Origin: Streptococcus sp. zg-86
Lineage (GTDB): Bacteria > Bacillota > Bacilli > Lactobacillales > Streptococcaceae
NCBI RefSeq assembly: GCF_017639855.1
Contig: NZ_CP072115.1
Span: forward strand, 1,612,001-1,676,000
Length of the DNA stretch: 64,000 nucleotides
Direction: 5' to 3'
Shown: positions 18,925 to 27,971 of the stretch, in pieces
Layout of the letters: the number at the start of each line of letters is the position of its first letter
Numbering within the stretch: position 1 is the first letter of the stretch
Program-made: the position numbers and the translations under genes
The notes under the pieces: model-generated
The model's database searches: none
What the model saw: only the letters and a program-made list of their open reading frames with translations
Told to the model about the DNA's origin: nothing

Positions 18925-20235
18925 TTATTTCCGCTTGCGGGCAATCAGATGAATCGGTGTTCCTTCAAAGATAAAGGCTTTACGGATTTGATTTTCAAGG
19001 AAACGGAGATAAGAGAAATGCATGAGCTCTTCTTCATTGACAAAAATGACAAAGGTAGGTGGCTTGGTTGCCACTTGGGTTGCATAAAAAATCTTGAGGC
19101 GCTTACCCTTGTCAGTTGGTGTTGGATTGATGGCAATGGCGTCCATGATCACATCGTTCAAGACCGCAGACGGAATCCGCGTCTGCTGACTTTCGCTAAT
19201 TTGCTTAATCATGGCAGGCAATTTATGCAAACGTTGTTTGGTCAGAGCTGACACAAAGATAATCGGTGCATAAGAGAGATACTGGAACTGATCTCTAATG
19301 TCTGCTTCCCAATTCTGCATGGTCTTATTATCTTTTTCAAGGGTATCCCACTTATTGACAACAATAATGATTCCTTTTCCTGCTTCATGAGCAAAACCAG
19401 CAATCCGCTTATCATACTCACGAATTCCTTCTTCAGCATTCAGAACCATGAGAACCACATCAGAGCGGTCAATGGCACGCATAGCACGCATGACAGAGTA
19501 TTTCTCCGTATTCTCATAGATTTTTCCAGATTTACGCATACCGGCTGTGTCAATCATGGTAAATTCTTGACCTTCGCTATCTGTAAAAACTGTATCAATC
19601 GCATCTCGAGTCGTACCTGCAACGGGACTCGCAATCACGCGTTCTTCTCCCAAAATAGCGTTAATCAGACTAGATTTCCCAACATTTGGACGCCCAATCA
19701 AGCTGAACTTGATCATATCTGGATTTTCTTCTTCAAGCTCTGCTGGAAGATTTTCCACAATGGCATCCAAAATATCACCTGTTCCAATTCCATGAACCGA
19801 TGATACTGGGTAAGGATCTCCTAAGCCCAAGGCATAGAAATCATAAATATCGCTACGCATTTCAGGGTTATCGACCTTGTTCACTGCTAAAATAACTGGT
19901 TTATTAGTCTTATATAGGATTTTGGCAACATATTCATCCGCATCTGTCACACCTTCTTTTCCAGATACAACAAAGACGATGACATCCGCCTCACTCATGG
20001 CAATTTCTGCCTGATGCTTGATTTGCTCCATAAAGGGTGCATCGACATCATCAATTCCCCCTGTGTCAATGATACTGAAATGACGGTTGAGCCATTCAGC
20101 CGTTGCATAAATTCGGTCACGAGTGACACCTTCCACATCTTCTACGATGGAAATGCGTTCACCAGCAATCCGATTAAATAAGGTTGATTTTCCAACGTTG
20201 GGACGTCCCACGATGGCAATAGTTGGTAGAGCCAT
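18925..20235 (-). CDS. der: ribosome biogenesis GTPase Der (EngA)
   Basis: A 436-residue GTPase with two tandem G domains, each with its own P-loop GRPNVGKS (about residues 10-17 and 182-189), the switch DTGG/DTAG motifs and NKVD/NKWD. A C-terminal KH-like domain ends in RKRK. It is essential for 50S subunit assembly. The ATG at 20235 follows AAAGGAGGAGCA. It is the last intact gene of the nrdR-dnaB-dnaI-nitroreductase-der run. Confidence 0.97.
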   Translation of the reverse strand: MALPTIAIVGRPNVGKSTLFNRIAGERISIVEDVEGVTRDRIYATAEWLNRHFSIIDTGGIDDVDAPFMEQIKHQAEIAMSEADVIVFVVSGKEGVTDADEYVAKILYKTNKPVILAVNKVDNPEMRSDIYDFYALGLGDPYPVSSVHGIGTGDILDAIVENLPAELEEENPDMIKFSLIGRPNVGKSSLINAILGEERVIASPVAGTTRDAIDTVFTDSEGQEFTMIDTAGMRKSGKIYENTEKYSVMRAMRAIDRSDVVLMVLNAEEGIREYDKRIAGFAHEAGKGIIIVVNKWDTLEKDNKTMQNWEADIRDQFQYLSYAPIIFVSALTKQRLHKLPAMIKQISESQQTRIPSAVLNDVIMDAIAINPTPTDKGKRLKIFYATQVATKPPTFVIFVNEEELMHFSYLRFLENQIRKAFIFEGTPIHLIARKRK

Positions 20236-20248
20236 TGCTCCTCCTTTT

Positions 20249-20962
20249 CTACAATAAGTGTTTTTCTTTCAAAAGTGTTTTCGTGCTTTCCTGCTCTGCT
20301 TGACCAAACTGAGCGACCAGACGTTCCGACCAGGTTTCTTTCTGTCTAGCTCCTGCATAGTCTGATTGAATTTGATCATAAGCAAGAACCGTCTCTAGTC
20401 CCTGTTCCTTATATTCTTCCTGAAAGACAATGGCGTCATGAGGTAAACGCGGTTTAACAGGAAAATGCTGGTTTGGTTTTCCTAAAGCAATACAGAAAAT
20501 AGGATAGGTGTAGTCTGGTAACTTAAAGAGAGCTGCTACCTCGCAGGCTACGTGGCGAATCATTCCAATAAATACACCTCCGTAGCCCAAACTTTCAGCT
20601 GCTAGGAGACTGTTTTGCCCAGCTAATGCCGCATCAACCGATGAAATCAAAAGATTTTCTGGGCCTTTCGCATCGAAATCAGATTGATGCAATTCAGCTG
20701 CCTTACTAGCACGATAATGATCTCCTACAAAGAGCAAAATCGTATCGGCCTGTAAAATCGCAGGCTGAGGAGTCAGAGCATGAAGTGCTTCTTTTTTCTC
20801 GTTTGAACGCACAACAATAATGGAATACGACTGAAAATTCTTCCATGTCGAAGCTGCACGTCCTGCGCTGATGATTGCTTGTAAATGTTCTTCTGAAATA
20901 GCTTCTTCCGTAAATCGACGAACAGAACTATGGGATAACATCAAATCAATGGTTTCATTCAT
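20249..20962 (-). CDS. nitroreductase family NAD(P)H-dependent flavin oxidoreductase
   Basis: A 237-residue FMN-dependent nitroreductase of the NfrA/FRP type: HSSVRRFTEEAISEEHLQAIISAGRAASTWKNFQSYSIIVV (split here from residues 10 to 50) gives the FMN-binding start, and GYGGVFIGMIRH the later flavin loop. It can reduce flavins, nitro compounds or quinones with NADPH; the natural substrate is unknown. It overlaps dnaI by four bases, and der follows 13 bp later, so it is embedded in a replication/ribosome operon to which it has no clear functional link. Confidence 0.88.
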   Translation of the reverse strand: MNETIDLMLSHSSVRRFTEEAISEEHLQAIISAGRAASTWKNFQSYSIIVVRSNEKKEALHALTPQPAILQADTILLFVGDHYRASKAAELHQSDFDAKGPENLLISSVDAALAGQNSLLAAESLGYGGVFIGMIRHVACEVAALFKLPDYTYPIFCIALGKPNQHFPVKPRLPHDAIVFQEEYKEQGLETVLAYDQIQSDYAGARQKETWSERLVAQFGQAEQESTKTLLKEKHLL

Positions 20963-21858
20963 CTGCGGTTCACTCCTCCTAGTTGTAATTCAGTTGCCAA
21001 GAATCGAATGCGTTCCATTACACGCTTGGCCTGCCAGGTTTCATCACCTGAGCGACCAGCAGCAAAATGACGTTCTAAATCTGCAAAGGAAAAATTCGAG
21101 GTGAAAAAGGTCGGTAAATTTTCCTGCATACGGTGTTGCAAGATGACCTGCAATACATCATCACGTACCCACGAACTATGTTGCTCGGCACCAATATCAT
21201 CTAAAATCAATACTTGTGCCGTTTTAGTGGCATCAATTTTCTCCTTGACCAACCCTTCGCCAATGGCATTTTTGATTTCAACTACAAAAGTTGGGTAATG
21301 CAACATAGTGGTTGATAGTTGGTGGGTCTTGGATAAAAGATTGGCTAAAAAGGCCATGAGATAACTCTTTCCAACCCCAAAATTGCCATAGAGATACAAG
21401 CCCTTATTGTCCTGACCTGCCTGCTTGACAAATTCCGTAATGGCTTTAGCAACTTCTACACGATTTTCATCCTTGAGATCAATATCTGCAATCGTAATAT
21501 TTTTTAAACTAGCAGGGAGATTGATGAGCTGAATACGATTTTTAACCGCCTCTGCCTTGCGATATTCCACCAATTCTGGCGTTTCTAAATAAGAAACATC
21601 TGCATAGCCTGCATTCATCACAAGAACAGGTTGGTAACCCACTGCAACGTAGGACGCATCTTTACGCAAAAACTTATTGCGCTCTGTTACATATTCAAAG
21701 AACTTTGAAATTGACCGTGTCACTACATCCTCTGATAACTGGTGCTGACGGATAAAATCAGCTACTTCCTTATCTTGGACAATCTCTTGATAGAGTTCTT
21801 GGTAAGATTTTCTCCCCGGTCCAGCGCCCTGTGGTACCTTGTCTTGAACAGCCTTCAT
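20959..21858 (-). CDS. dnaI: primosomal protein DnaI (helicase loader)
   Basis: A 299-residue AAA+ protein that loads the replicative helicase onto DNA. The N-terminal part contacts the helicase; the C-terminal AAA+ domain has Walker A GNFGVGKSYLM (about 164-174) and Walker B VLILDDIGAE. It starts immediately after dnaB (adjacent bases) and overlaps the nitroreductase by four bases, so translation is coupled along the operon. Confidence 0.95.
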   Translation of the reverse strand: MKAVQDKVPQGAGPGRKSYQELYQEIVQDKEVADFIRQHQLSEDVVTRSISKFFEYVTERNKFLRKDASYVAVGYQPVLVMNAGYADVSYLETPELVEYRKAEAVKNRIQLINLPASLKNITIADIDLKDENRVEVAKAITEFVKQAGQDNKGLYLYGNFGVGKSYLMAFLANLLSKTHQLSTTMLHYPTFVVEIKNAIGEGLVKEKIDATKTAQVLILDDIGAEQHSSWVRDDVLQVILQHRMQENLPTFFTSNFSFADLERHFAAGRSGDETWQAKRVMERIRFLATELQLGGVNRR

Positions 21859-23010
21859 CTATCCCTCTCCTTTCGTTTCCATAGCCTCTAATTCACGATA
21901 GAGTGCAGCCAGTTCTGCCTGTCCTTGCTCAGTCCGCTCGGTTTTCACTTCTTGCTTGCTCCATTCAGGCACATTGCTTTTTTTAGCAGGAGCATCCTGT
22001 TTCTTACGGCCCTGTCCCTTACTATCTCGTAAATGTTGGACAGCCTGTTCCGCACTCCTAATCTGCTTATAGGAAAAATCATTCCCCAACTTTAAGGCAT
22101 AGGCTTCCTGTAAATTGGCTGAGTCAATCTTGTTAAAAGTATAGAGAACAATCACATTGATCACCTCATCCAGCAAGCCCAAATCGACTAATTGCTGCAA
22201 GCACTTACGCTCTGACATCGTTACTGTCGCATGACGTGTTTCTTTTAAGAGCGTTAAAAATTCAAGAGCAGTTTTTGCACGACTCTCTCGAACAATAGCT
22301 TGTTCTTGCTTAGTCAACCCCGTCACAACAACTGGTTTTACTTCAACCTTTTGCTCCATCCGGTTGACCCTAATCACCTGACCATTTGCAGTCTCTTTTG
22401 CGATAGTATAGGTCTGCGTCCAATCCCAACCATTTTTTTCTGCCAAATGATACAAGGCAATAACATCATCTCTTTCATTTTGAAAACGCAACTGATCACG
22501 CGCCATCATGGTTTTGAAAGCCTGTAAATCAAAACTTGAATTTTGGAAGGGTTTTAGGGGAATATCTCCCGTCATACTAAAGACGTCTGAAAATGATTTA
22601 GTCACTTCCGTGTCAGTTACTGGTTTAGACACAATGAGTTCCTCAACAGCTGGCTCACCAATTTTCTTAGCCAATAGTTTTTGATACAGGGGATTGTCAA
22701 GAAAATCTTCTTTGGCTAGCGGTTCTGCTAAGCGAAAAACATAGCTATCACCTTTCTGATAAATGGCTAACAGTTGCATGGCTCCAAGAACATCTAGTGT
22801 CTGTTCTAAATGAGGAATTCCCATATTCACATGATTCAGAATACGACTAAGTGGGTATTTACCTGCACCATGGTCATAGCTAGCCCACAAAAATTGATAG
22901 ACTGCCGCTGCTTCTAAGCCAATAATCGGTTGATAACAAAGAATAAAACTCAGCCAATTCGGACTCACCACATTTTTTCGGATGTAAGAATAGAGATCAT
23001 TTGGTTTCAT
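21859..23010 (-). CDS. dnaB: replication initiation/membrane attachment protein DnaB
   Basis: A 383-residue Firmicutes DnaB (DnaB/DnaD winged-helix type, not the helicase of E. coli), which works with DnaD and DnaI in helicase loading at the origin. The N-terminal segment SYIRKNVVSPNWLSFILCYQPIIGLEAAAVYQFLW is the DnaB-like winged helix. The C-terminal DDBH2-like helix includes YTFNKIDSANLQEAYALKL. It is eight bases downstream of nrdR and directly followed by dnaI. Confidence 0.93.
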   Translation of the reverse strand: MKPNDLYSYIRKNVVSPNWLSFILCYQPIIGLEAAAVYQFLWASYDHGAGKYPLSRILNHVNMGIPHLEQTLDVLGAMQLLAIYQKGDSYVFRLAEPLAKEDFLDNPLYQKLLAKKIGEPAVEELIVSKPVTDTEVTKSFSDVFSMTGDIPLKPFQNSSFDLQAFKTMMARDQLRFQNERDDVIALYHLAEKNGWDWTQTYTIAKETANGQVIRVNRMEQKVEVKPVVVTGLTKQEQAIVRESRAKTALEFLTLLKETRHATVTMSERKCLQQLVDLGLLDEVINVIVLYTFNKIDSANLQEAYALKLGNDFSYKQIRSAEQAVQHLRDSKGQGRKKQDAPAKKSNVPEWSKQEVKTERTEQGQAELAALYRELEAMETKGEG

Positions 23011-23018
23011 TTTTTGTC

Positions 23019-23486
23019 CTATCTTCTAGCCTTACTACCCTTGGTAATTTGTTTGAGCAGGTTTTCCAGTTCACCGACATCTTTAAAAGAACGATAAACA
23101 GAAGCGAACCGAACATAGGTAATCTCGTCCAATTCGACCAATTCTTCCATGACCAGATTCCCAATCAAATCACTCTCAACTTCGCTATCACTATGGGCAC
23201 GCACTCTTTGTTCAATTCGGCTAACAACCTCTTCAATTTCACTACTGGATACTGGGCGTTTTTGGGCAGAACGAATAATCCCGTTGAAAATTTTCTCACG
23301 GGAAAATTGTTCACGAGTCCCATCCTTCTTAACAACAACCAAGGTTTTTTCTTCTACTCGCTCATAGGTGGTAAAACGGTAACCACACTGCTCACACTCT
23401 CTTCTGCGGCGAATGGTATTGCCATCTTCTGCCTGACGACTGTCAACAACACTGGATTTTATACTGGTACATTTCGGGCAACGCAT
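23019..23486 (-). CDS. nrdR: transcriptional repressor NrdR
   Basis: A 155-residue regulator of ribonucleotide reductase genes. The N-terminal zinc ribbon has MRCPKC (Cys3, Cys6) and CEQCGYRF; the ATP-cone domain follows (VVKKDGTREQFSREKIFNGIIRSAQKRP). It binds NrdR boxes upstream of nrd operons when ATP/dATP is bound; no NrdR box is recognised in this window. It heads the dnaB-dnaI operon, as in other streptococci. Confidence 0.97.
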   Translation of the reverse strand: MRCPKCTSIKSSVVDSRQAEDGNTIRRRRECEQCGYRFTTYERVEEKTLVVVKKDGTREQFSREKIFNGIIRSAQKRPVSSSEIEEVVSRIEQRVRAHSDSEVESDLIGNLVMEELVELDEITYVRFASVYRSFKDVGELENLLKQITKGSKARR

Positions 23487-23547
23487 GCTACTTCTCCCAT
23501 TTTATCATTATCACTTCATTGTATCATATTTCATGGGATAAGCAAAG

Positions 23548-23569
23548 AGAGCAAGCTACGACTTGCTCT
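23548..23569 (-). terminator. probable terminator after the AI-2E family gene
   Basis: A perfect 8-bp stem AGAGCAAG/CTTGCTCT (23548-23555 and 23562-23569) with a six-base loop. On the minus strand CTTTGCTT follows. The U-run is interrupted, so strength is uncertain. Confidence 0.5.
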
Positions 23570-23596
23570 ACTGCTGATTTAATTTTTAATACTCTC

Positions 23597-24727
23597 TTAT
23601 TCCATTTGCTTAACCGTTTGCCCCTCAGCTTCTTTCGCTTCTAGTCTTGCATAGGTCCATTCTTTGACAAGACGATAAATCACCGCAAAAATTGGCGTGA
23701 AAAAGACCATACCTAAGAGTCCAAATAGATTTCCACCAATTAAAGCAGCTGCCAAAGTAAACAAGGTTGGCAAACCAACAGATTGCCCGACTACACGAGG
23801 GTAGATGACATTTCCCTCAATTAACTGGATAATTTGGAATAACACAACAGACCATAAGGCCAGCCAAGGATTTTGAACCGACACAAATAAGGCACTAATA
23901 AGGCAGGCAGAAAGCGGACCAATATAAGGCACAAAAGATAAGACACCCGATAAAATCCCTGCCATCCCAGCGTATGGAATGGAAAAGAGCGAATAACTGA
24001 CAAAAACGAGTAAACCGATAATCACGGCCTCAACAATCTGACTCATCAAAAAGCGATCATAGGTCTCTACAATGACTTCTCCAATGTAAGCAATCACACG
24101 AACAACTTTTTCTGGAAAAGCTGCTTGGAGTAACTTAACAGTCATATCTTGTAGCTGCTCTTTACTACCTAGAATACTCAGAGTAAAAAAGAAAGCCATA
24201 ATTAAGGTCAATACATTTGAAAAGATACCAGTCACATTATTGGCTAATCCTGCAAGGAAAGCTGTCGCAAAACCTGACAACTTCGACCAGTCTGTAAACT
24301 GAGTGACATAGGTGTTCAGCTGACTTCCCAACTTGTTTGATAGAAATCCACTGTCCTGCAAGGTAGCAATCAGCTGCGGAATCGCTTGATTGGTAACCGT
24401 GACTAATTGTGATACCGTCGTGACTAAGGTCGGTAAGATAATGACGACTACTCCTGTGACAATCAAGATAAAAGCAATTAAAACCCCAATAATAGCGAGT
24501 GTCCGCTTACTTTTTCGCAAAAAAGACACTTTTTCAATCATATCTTCCAATTTTTTCATCGGAACATTGAGAATAAAAGCGAAAATAGCTCCGATAAACA
24601 AGGCATGCATACTAGATAGCAAGACCTTAATGCTACTATAAATATCCGAATAATTCAGTACTGCCAATAAAACCAAAGCCGCAAAGCTTATCAATAATAG
24701 TTTCTCTGTAAACGAACTTTTCTTCAT
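23597..24727 (-). CDS. AI-2E family transporter (YtvI/PerM type)
   Basis: A 376-residue membrane protein with about eight hydrophobic segments and the family's amphipathic middle region. The conserved C-terminal part ILSGVLSFVPYIGPLSACL and LIEGNVIYPRVVGQSVGLPTLFTL is clear. Members export autoinducer-2 or act as Na+/H+ antiporters; the family name does not prove the substrate. It is a stand-alone gene between nrdR and repeat copy B. Confidence 0.85.
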   Translation of the reverse strand: MKKSSFTEKLLLISFAALVLLAVLNYSDIYSSIKVLLSSMHALFIGAIFAFILNVPMKKLEDMIEKVSFLRKSKRTLAIIGVLIAFILIVTGVVVIILPTLVTTVSQLVTVTNQAIPQLIATLQDSGFLSNKLGSQLNTYVTQFTDWSKLSGFATAFLAGLANNVTGIFSNVLTLIMAFFFTLSILGSKEQLQDMTVKLLQAAFPEKVVRVIAYIGEVIVETYDRFLMSQIVEAVIIGLLVFVSYSLFSIPYAGMAGILSGVLSFVPYIGPLSACLISALFVSVQNPWLALWSVVLFQIIQLIEGNVIYPRVVGQSVGLPTLFTLAAALIGGNLFGLLGMVFFTPIFAVIYRLVKEWTYARLEAKEAEGQTVKQME

Positions 24728-24857
24728 CTTTTCATTTCCTTTTCATCCATATTTTCTTTATCATAGCATAATTTAGCCTCTTTGCATATCAGAAGGCACC
24801 TTATATAACATCGACAATCGTGATGTCAAGGAAATCCTATTCAAGGAAGCTCGATAG

Positions 24858-25124
24858 TATAGTGGATGGAGAAAGGAATAGGACAAGGTAAGGAGTTGCA
24901 GATAGAACTGGCGTTAATTGAGGATTACTCCATAATCCCTATTTCCAACCTTCAACAGTCTACTGGACTATTGAAGCAAAGCGACTTATACTCGTCAAAA
25001 ATCAAAGTCTGACGTCGTTAACTCACCTTGCTGAACTTCAGTTCTAGCTACGATTTCGTTGCCTAGTCAGATGTTGATTTTTATAGAGTATAACGATGTC
25101 CTAATTTTTATTCAATTCACTATA
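24858..25124. repeat. interspersed modular repeat, copy B
   Basis: A 267-bp element from TATAGTGGATGGAGAAAGG to TTCAATTCACTATA, inverted relative to copy A. It has the left module (AGGAGTTGCAGATAGAACTG), the AACAGTC...GACTATTG hairpin and the ATACTCGTCAAAAATCAAAG/TTGATTTTTATAGAGTATAA inverted module, but no 179-bp-type module. It occupies most of the gene-free stretch 24728-25216. Confidence 0.85.
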
Positions 25125-25169
25125 GTATTTTTGATAAGTATGAGTATCCATACATCACTATATTTTGAT

Positions 25170-25210
25170 TCTCTCATAAACCAAGAAAGGCTGGACTTTT
25201 ATCCAACCTT
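25170..25210 (-). terminator. terminator after ritR
   Basis: On the minus strand GGTTGGA and TCCAGCC pair with one G-U, loop TAAAAG, followed by TTTCTTGGTTT. It is just downstream of the ritR stop. Confidence 0.6.
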
Positions 25211-25216
25211 CCTCAT

Positions 25217-25909
25217 TTATTCTTCTCGCATGGCGTAACCAACACCGCGAATTGTTTTAATATAGGATTCTTGACCTGGCAAGTCTAATTTTCCACGCAG
25301 ATAGCGTATATAGACATCCACGACATTGGTTTCTGCTGCTGCTTCATACTTCCAAACTCGTTCTAGCAATTGCTCACGAGTTAGAATTTCTTGACTATTC
25401 ATCAAGGTCGCAAGAAGATCATATTCACGACGGGTCAGATTGATTGGTTCTCGGCCACGGGTCACCGTGCGATTTTGAAAATCAATCTTTACATCACGAT
25501 AAGCTGCTTGGAGCTTGACTTGTTTACAATGTTCATCAATATAATCCCGCCCTCTAAAGATAGACGTCACCTGATCAACCAAATCACTAATGACAAAGGG
25601 CTTGATAATATAGGAAACCGCATAGCGTTGAATCGCAACACCATGCTCTTTCGCATCCTCACTATCCACGACAACAATCATGACCATTGACGGTTTGATT
25701 GTCAACAATTCAGTCGCCAAATCATGGCTTGACATGTCTGACAGCTGAAAACTCATGAGAATCAAATCAAAATCCGTCTCATGGGCAAGCAGAAGCGCTT
25801 CTTTTCCTGTTGAAGCATAGTCCACCAAGTAGTCTTTTTTTTGCAACTCCATGGACACAAAATGAGATAGATTGCGCTCCCGACCTGCAATTAAGATTTT
25901 TTTTACCAT
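25217..25909 (-). CDS. ritR: orphan response regulator of the RitR type
   Basis: A 230-residue OmpR-family DNA-binding protein: receiver (1-118), linker helix and winged helix (about 135-230, with LTRREYDLLATLMNSQEILTREQLLERVWKYE split over the recognition region). The phosphoacceptor Asp is replaced: residue 53 is Ser in FDLILMSFQL, and the acidic pocket at the N-terminus is AGRE. Cys128 is present in GRDYIDEHC, the position of the redox-switch cysteine of pneumococcal RitR, an iron-uptake repressor. The gene follows gnd by four bases, as in pneumococcus. No kinase gene is nearby. It resembles CovR in the DNA-binding half, but the context and residue 53 argue for RitR. Confidence 0.88.
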   Translation of the reverse strand: MVKKILIAGRERNLSHFVSMELQKKDYLVDYASTGKEALLLAHETDFDLILMSFQLSDMSSHDLATELLTIKPSMVMIVVVDSEDAKEHGVAIQRYAVSYIIKPFVISDLVDQVTSIFRGRDYIDEHCKQVKLQAAYRDVKIDFQNRTVTRGREPINLTRREYDLLATLMNSQEILTREQLLERVWKYEAAAETNVVDVYIRYLRGKLDLPGQESYIKTIRGVGYAMREE

Positions 25910-25912
25910 ATC

Positions 25913-27337
25913 TTATTTTTCATCATACCATGAATAATGGAAGATTCCTTCTTTATCTTTGCGCTCATAAGTGTGGGCTCCAAAGTAGTCACGTTGCGCT
26001 TGGATGAGGTTAGCTGGTAGATTTTCAGCACGGTAGCTATCAAAGTAGGTAATCGCTGCTGAGAAGGTTGGCACAGGAACACCTGCTTGAACTGCCAAGG
26101 TCACCACATCACGAACAGCTTGTTGGTATTTAGCTGTCACATCAAGGAAGTATTCATCCAAGAGAAGGTTAGCAAGGTCTTCATCGCGACCATAGGCATC
26201 CGTAATCTTTTGCAAGAAACGTGCACGAATGATACAGCCCGCACGCCAGATTTTTGCGATTTCACCAAATGGAAGATTCCAATTATTTTCTTTAGACGCT
26301 ACACGCAGTTGGGCAAAGCCTTGAGCATACGACATGATTTTTGAGAAGTAAAGAGCTTGACGAATTTTTTCAATCAACTCAGCCTTGTCTCCTTCGTATT
26401 GGAAAGCAGCTGGTTTTGGCAAAATCTTGCTAGCATGTACACGTTCTTCTTTGTAGGTTGAGATATAACGGGCAAAGACAGATTCTGTAATCAGTGACAA
26501 TGGGACACCCAAGTCAAGAGATGATTGACTTGTCCACTTACCAGTTCCTTTGTTTCCAGCGGCATCTAAAATGTAGTCAACGATTGGTCCATCTTGGCCC
26601 TCATCATCCTTGCGTTTTAAAATGTCTGCTGTAATTTCAATGAGATAGCTATCCAGCTCACCCTTATTCCATTCAGTGAAGATGTCTGCCATTTCCTCTA
26701 CAGAAAGTCCTAGCAAGTGTTGCATCAAATCATAGCTTTCTGCAATCAACTGCATATCCCCATACTCGATACCGTTGTGAACCATCTTCACATAGTGACC
26801 AGCACCGTCTGGACCGATGTAAGTCACACATGGTGCACCGTCTTCAGGAGCTTTAGCAGAAATTTCTTCTAGGACATCTGCTACCAAGTCATAGGCTTCT
26901 TTTTGACCCCCTGGCATAATAGAAGGTCCTTCAAGAGCTCCTTTTTCACCACCTGATACACCTGTTCCGATGAAGTTGATACCGGAATTAGCCAACTCTT
27001 TTGAGCGACGAATTGTATCTTCATAGAAGGTATTTCCACCGTCAATTAAGATATCTCCTTGATCCAAATGAGGAAGAAGGGCTTGGATGGTCGCATCTGT
27101 TCCAGGACCAGCCTGCACCATGAGCATGATACGGCGTGGTTTTTCAATAGACTGAACAAAACTTTCAACATCATAGCTTGGCACCAATTTTTTACCTGGA
27201 TTGCTTGCCACAACATCTTCTGTCTTGTCTGCTGAACGGTTGTAAATCGCAACAGTATACCCTCTTGATTCTACGTTAAGTGCGAGGTTGCGACCCATCA
27301 CGGCCATTCCTACAACACCAAAATTTGCTTTTGTCAT
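25913..27337 (-). CDS. gnd: 6-phosphogluconate dehydrogenase, decarboxylating
   Basis: A 474-residue enzyme that oxidises 6-phosphogluconate to ribulose-5-phosphate and CO2 with NADP+. The Rossmann start is NFGVVGMAVMGRNLALNVESRG; the substrate region GVSGGEKGALEGPSIMPGG and the catalytic Lys region follow. The frame is open further upstream, but ATG at 27337 (MTKANFG) follows GGAGTAGAATATTC and gives the family length. It is co-transcribed with ritR, tying NADPH supply to a redox-sensing regulator. Confidence 0.97.
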   Translation of the reverse strand: MTKANFGVVGMAVMGRNLALNVESRGYTVAIYNRSADKTEDVVASNPGKKLVPSYDVESFVQSIEKPRRIMLMVQAGPGTDATIQALLPHLDQGDILIDGGNTFYEDTIRRSKELANSGINFIGTGVSGGEKGALEGPSIMPGGQKEAYDLVADVLEEISAKAPEDGAPCVTYIGPDGAGHYVKMVHNGIEYGDMQLIAESYDLMQHLLGLSVEEMADIFTEWNKGELDSYLIEITADILKRKDDEGQDGPIVDYILDAAGNKGTGKWTSQSSLDLGVPLSLITESVFARYISTYKEERVHASKILPKPAAFQYEGDKAELIEKIRQALYFSKIMSYAQGFAQLRVASKENNWNLPFGEIAKIWRAGCIIRARFLQKITDAYGRDEDLANLLLDEYFLDVTAKYQQAVRDVVTLAVQAGVPVPTFSAAITYFDSYRAENLPANLIQAQRDYFGAHTYERKDKEGIFHYSWYDEK

Positions 27338-27424
27338 GAATATTCTACTCCTATTTCTTAATATCCTTTTCATTATACAATGAAATCGACCCATTGACAA
27401 GATTTTTCCAATTTTCTGTCAATT

Positions 27425-27961
27425 TCATTCTTCCTCAAAAAGTCCTTGTAATTGGGCAAAGGGACTGCTTGCTTCTTTTTTCTCTTGAGTTGCTGCCGCA
27501 TAACTCTCTTCTGTCATGACCGTCCAATTGTTTCCTGACGGGAGATCCTCTCCAGCTGCTTCTTCAGGTGTCAATACCTTGAGTGGAATGTGCAATAAGA
27601 TATTATCAGCTACACTTTCAGCTAGCACAATGGTATCTTCTTCAACGACAAGCACCAAATCCTCTTCCACCAAATCTTGGTCTTTCAGTACTTGTTCATT
27701 CGCTACAAAGATTTCGTCAACAGAAAAGTCCTCCGAGAGCACAACTGGTTTCATTGAACGACTTGAAGCAAGGGTAATGTCATAGGCCATTTGATAATTC
27801 AAAAGAAAGAGTCCTGCTTCAAAACTCACTCGGCCTGTCACTCTAATCGGTGAAAGAGCTAAGATATCTGTATTTCGTTCCATTAACTCACCAGAGAGTT
27901 CAAGGGTCTCTTCAAAGGAGATTCCTTCTGGTTTTTTCTGAATATCATAGATATGAAACAT
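27425..27961 (-). CDS. YceD family (DUF177) protein
   Basis: A 178-residue DUF177 protein. Family members affect 23S rRNA accumulation; in many bacteria the gene precedes rpmF, which is absent here. It is acidic, with the conserved start FHIYDIQKKPEGISFEETLELSGEL split over residues 2-27. The two conserved cysteines of some members are not seen. It follows trxB by ten bases on the same strand, so is likely in one transcript with it. Confidence 0.85.
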   Translation of the reverse strand: MFHIYDIQKKPEGISFEETLELSGELMERNTDILALSPIRVTGRVSFEAGLFLLNYQMAYDITLASSRSMKPVVLSEDFSVDEIFVANEQVLKDQDLVEEDLVLVVEEDTIVLAESVADNILLHIPLKVLTPEEAAGEDLPSGNNWTVMTEESYAAATQEKKEASSPFAQLQGLFEEE

Positions 27962-27971
27962 AACTTCTCCC

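Noticed and set aside
23001..23582. 193-codon plus-strand frame
   Set aside because: Antisense to nrdR, which has unmistakable zinc-ribbon and ATP-cone motifs.
25217..25909. Naming the regulator CovR/CsrR
   Set aside because: Residue 53 is Ser, Cys128 is present and gnd is the neighbour; no covS follows. RitR fits better.
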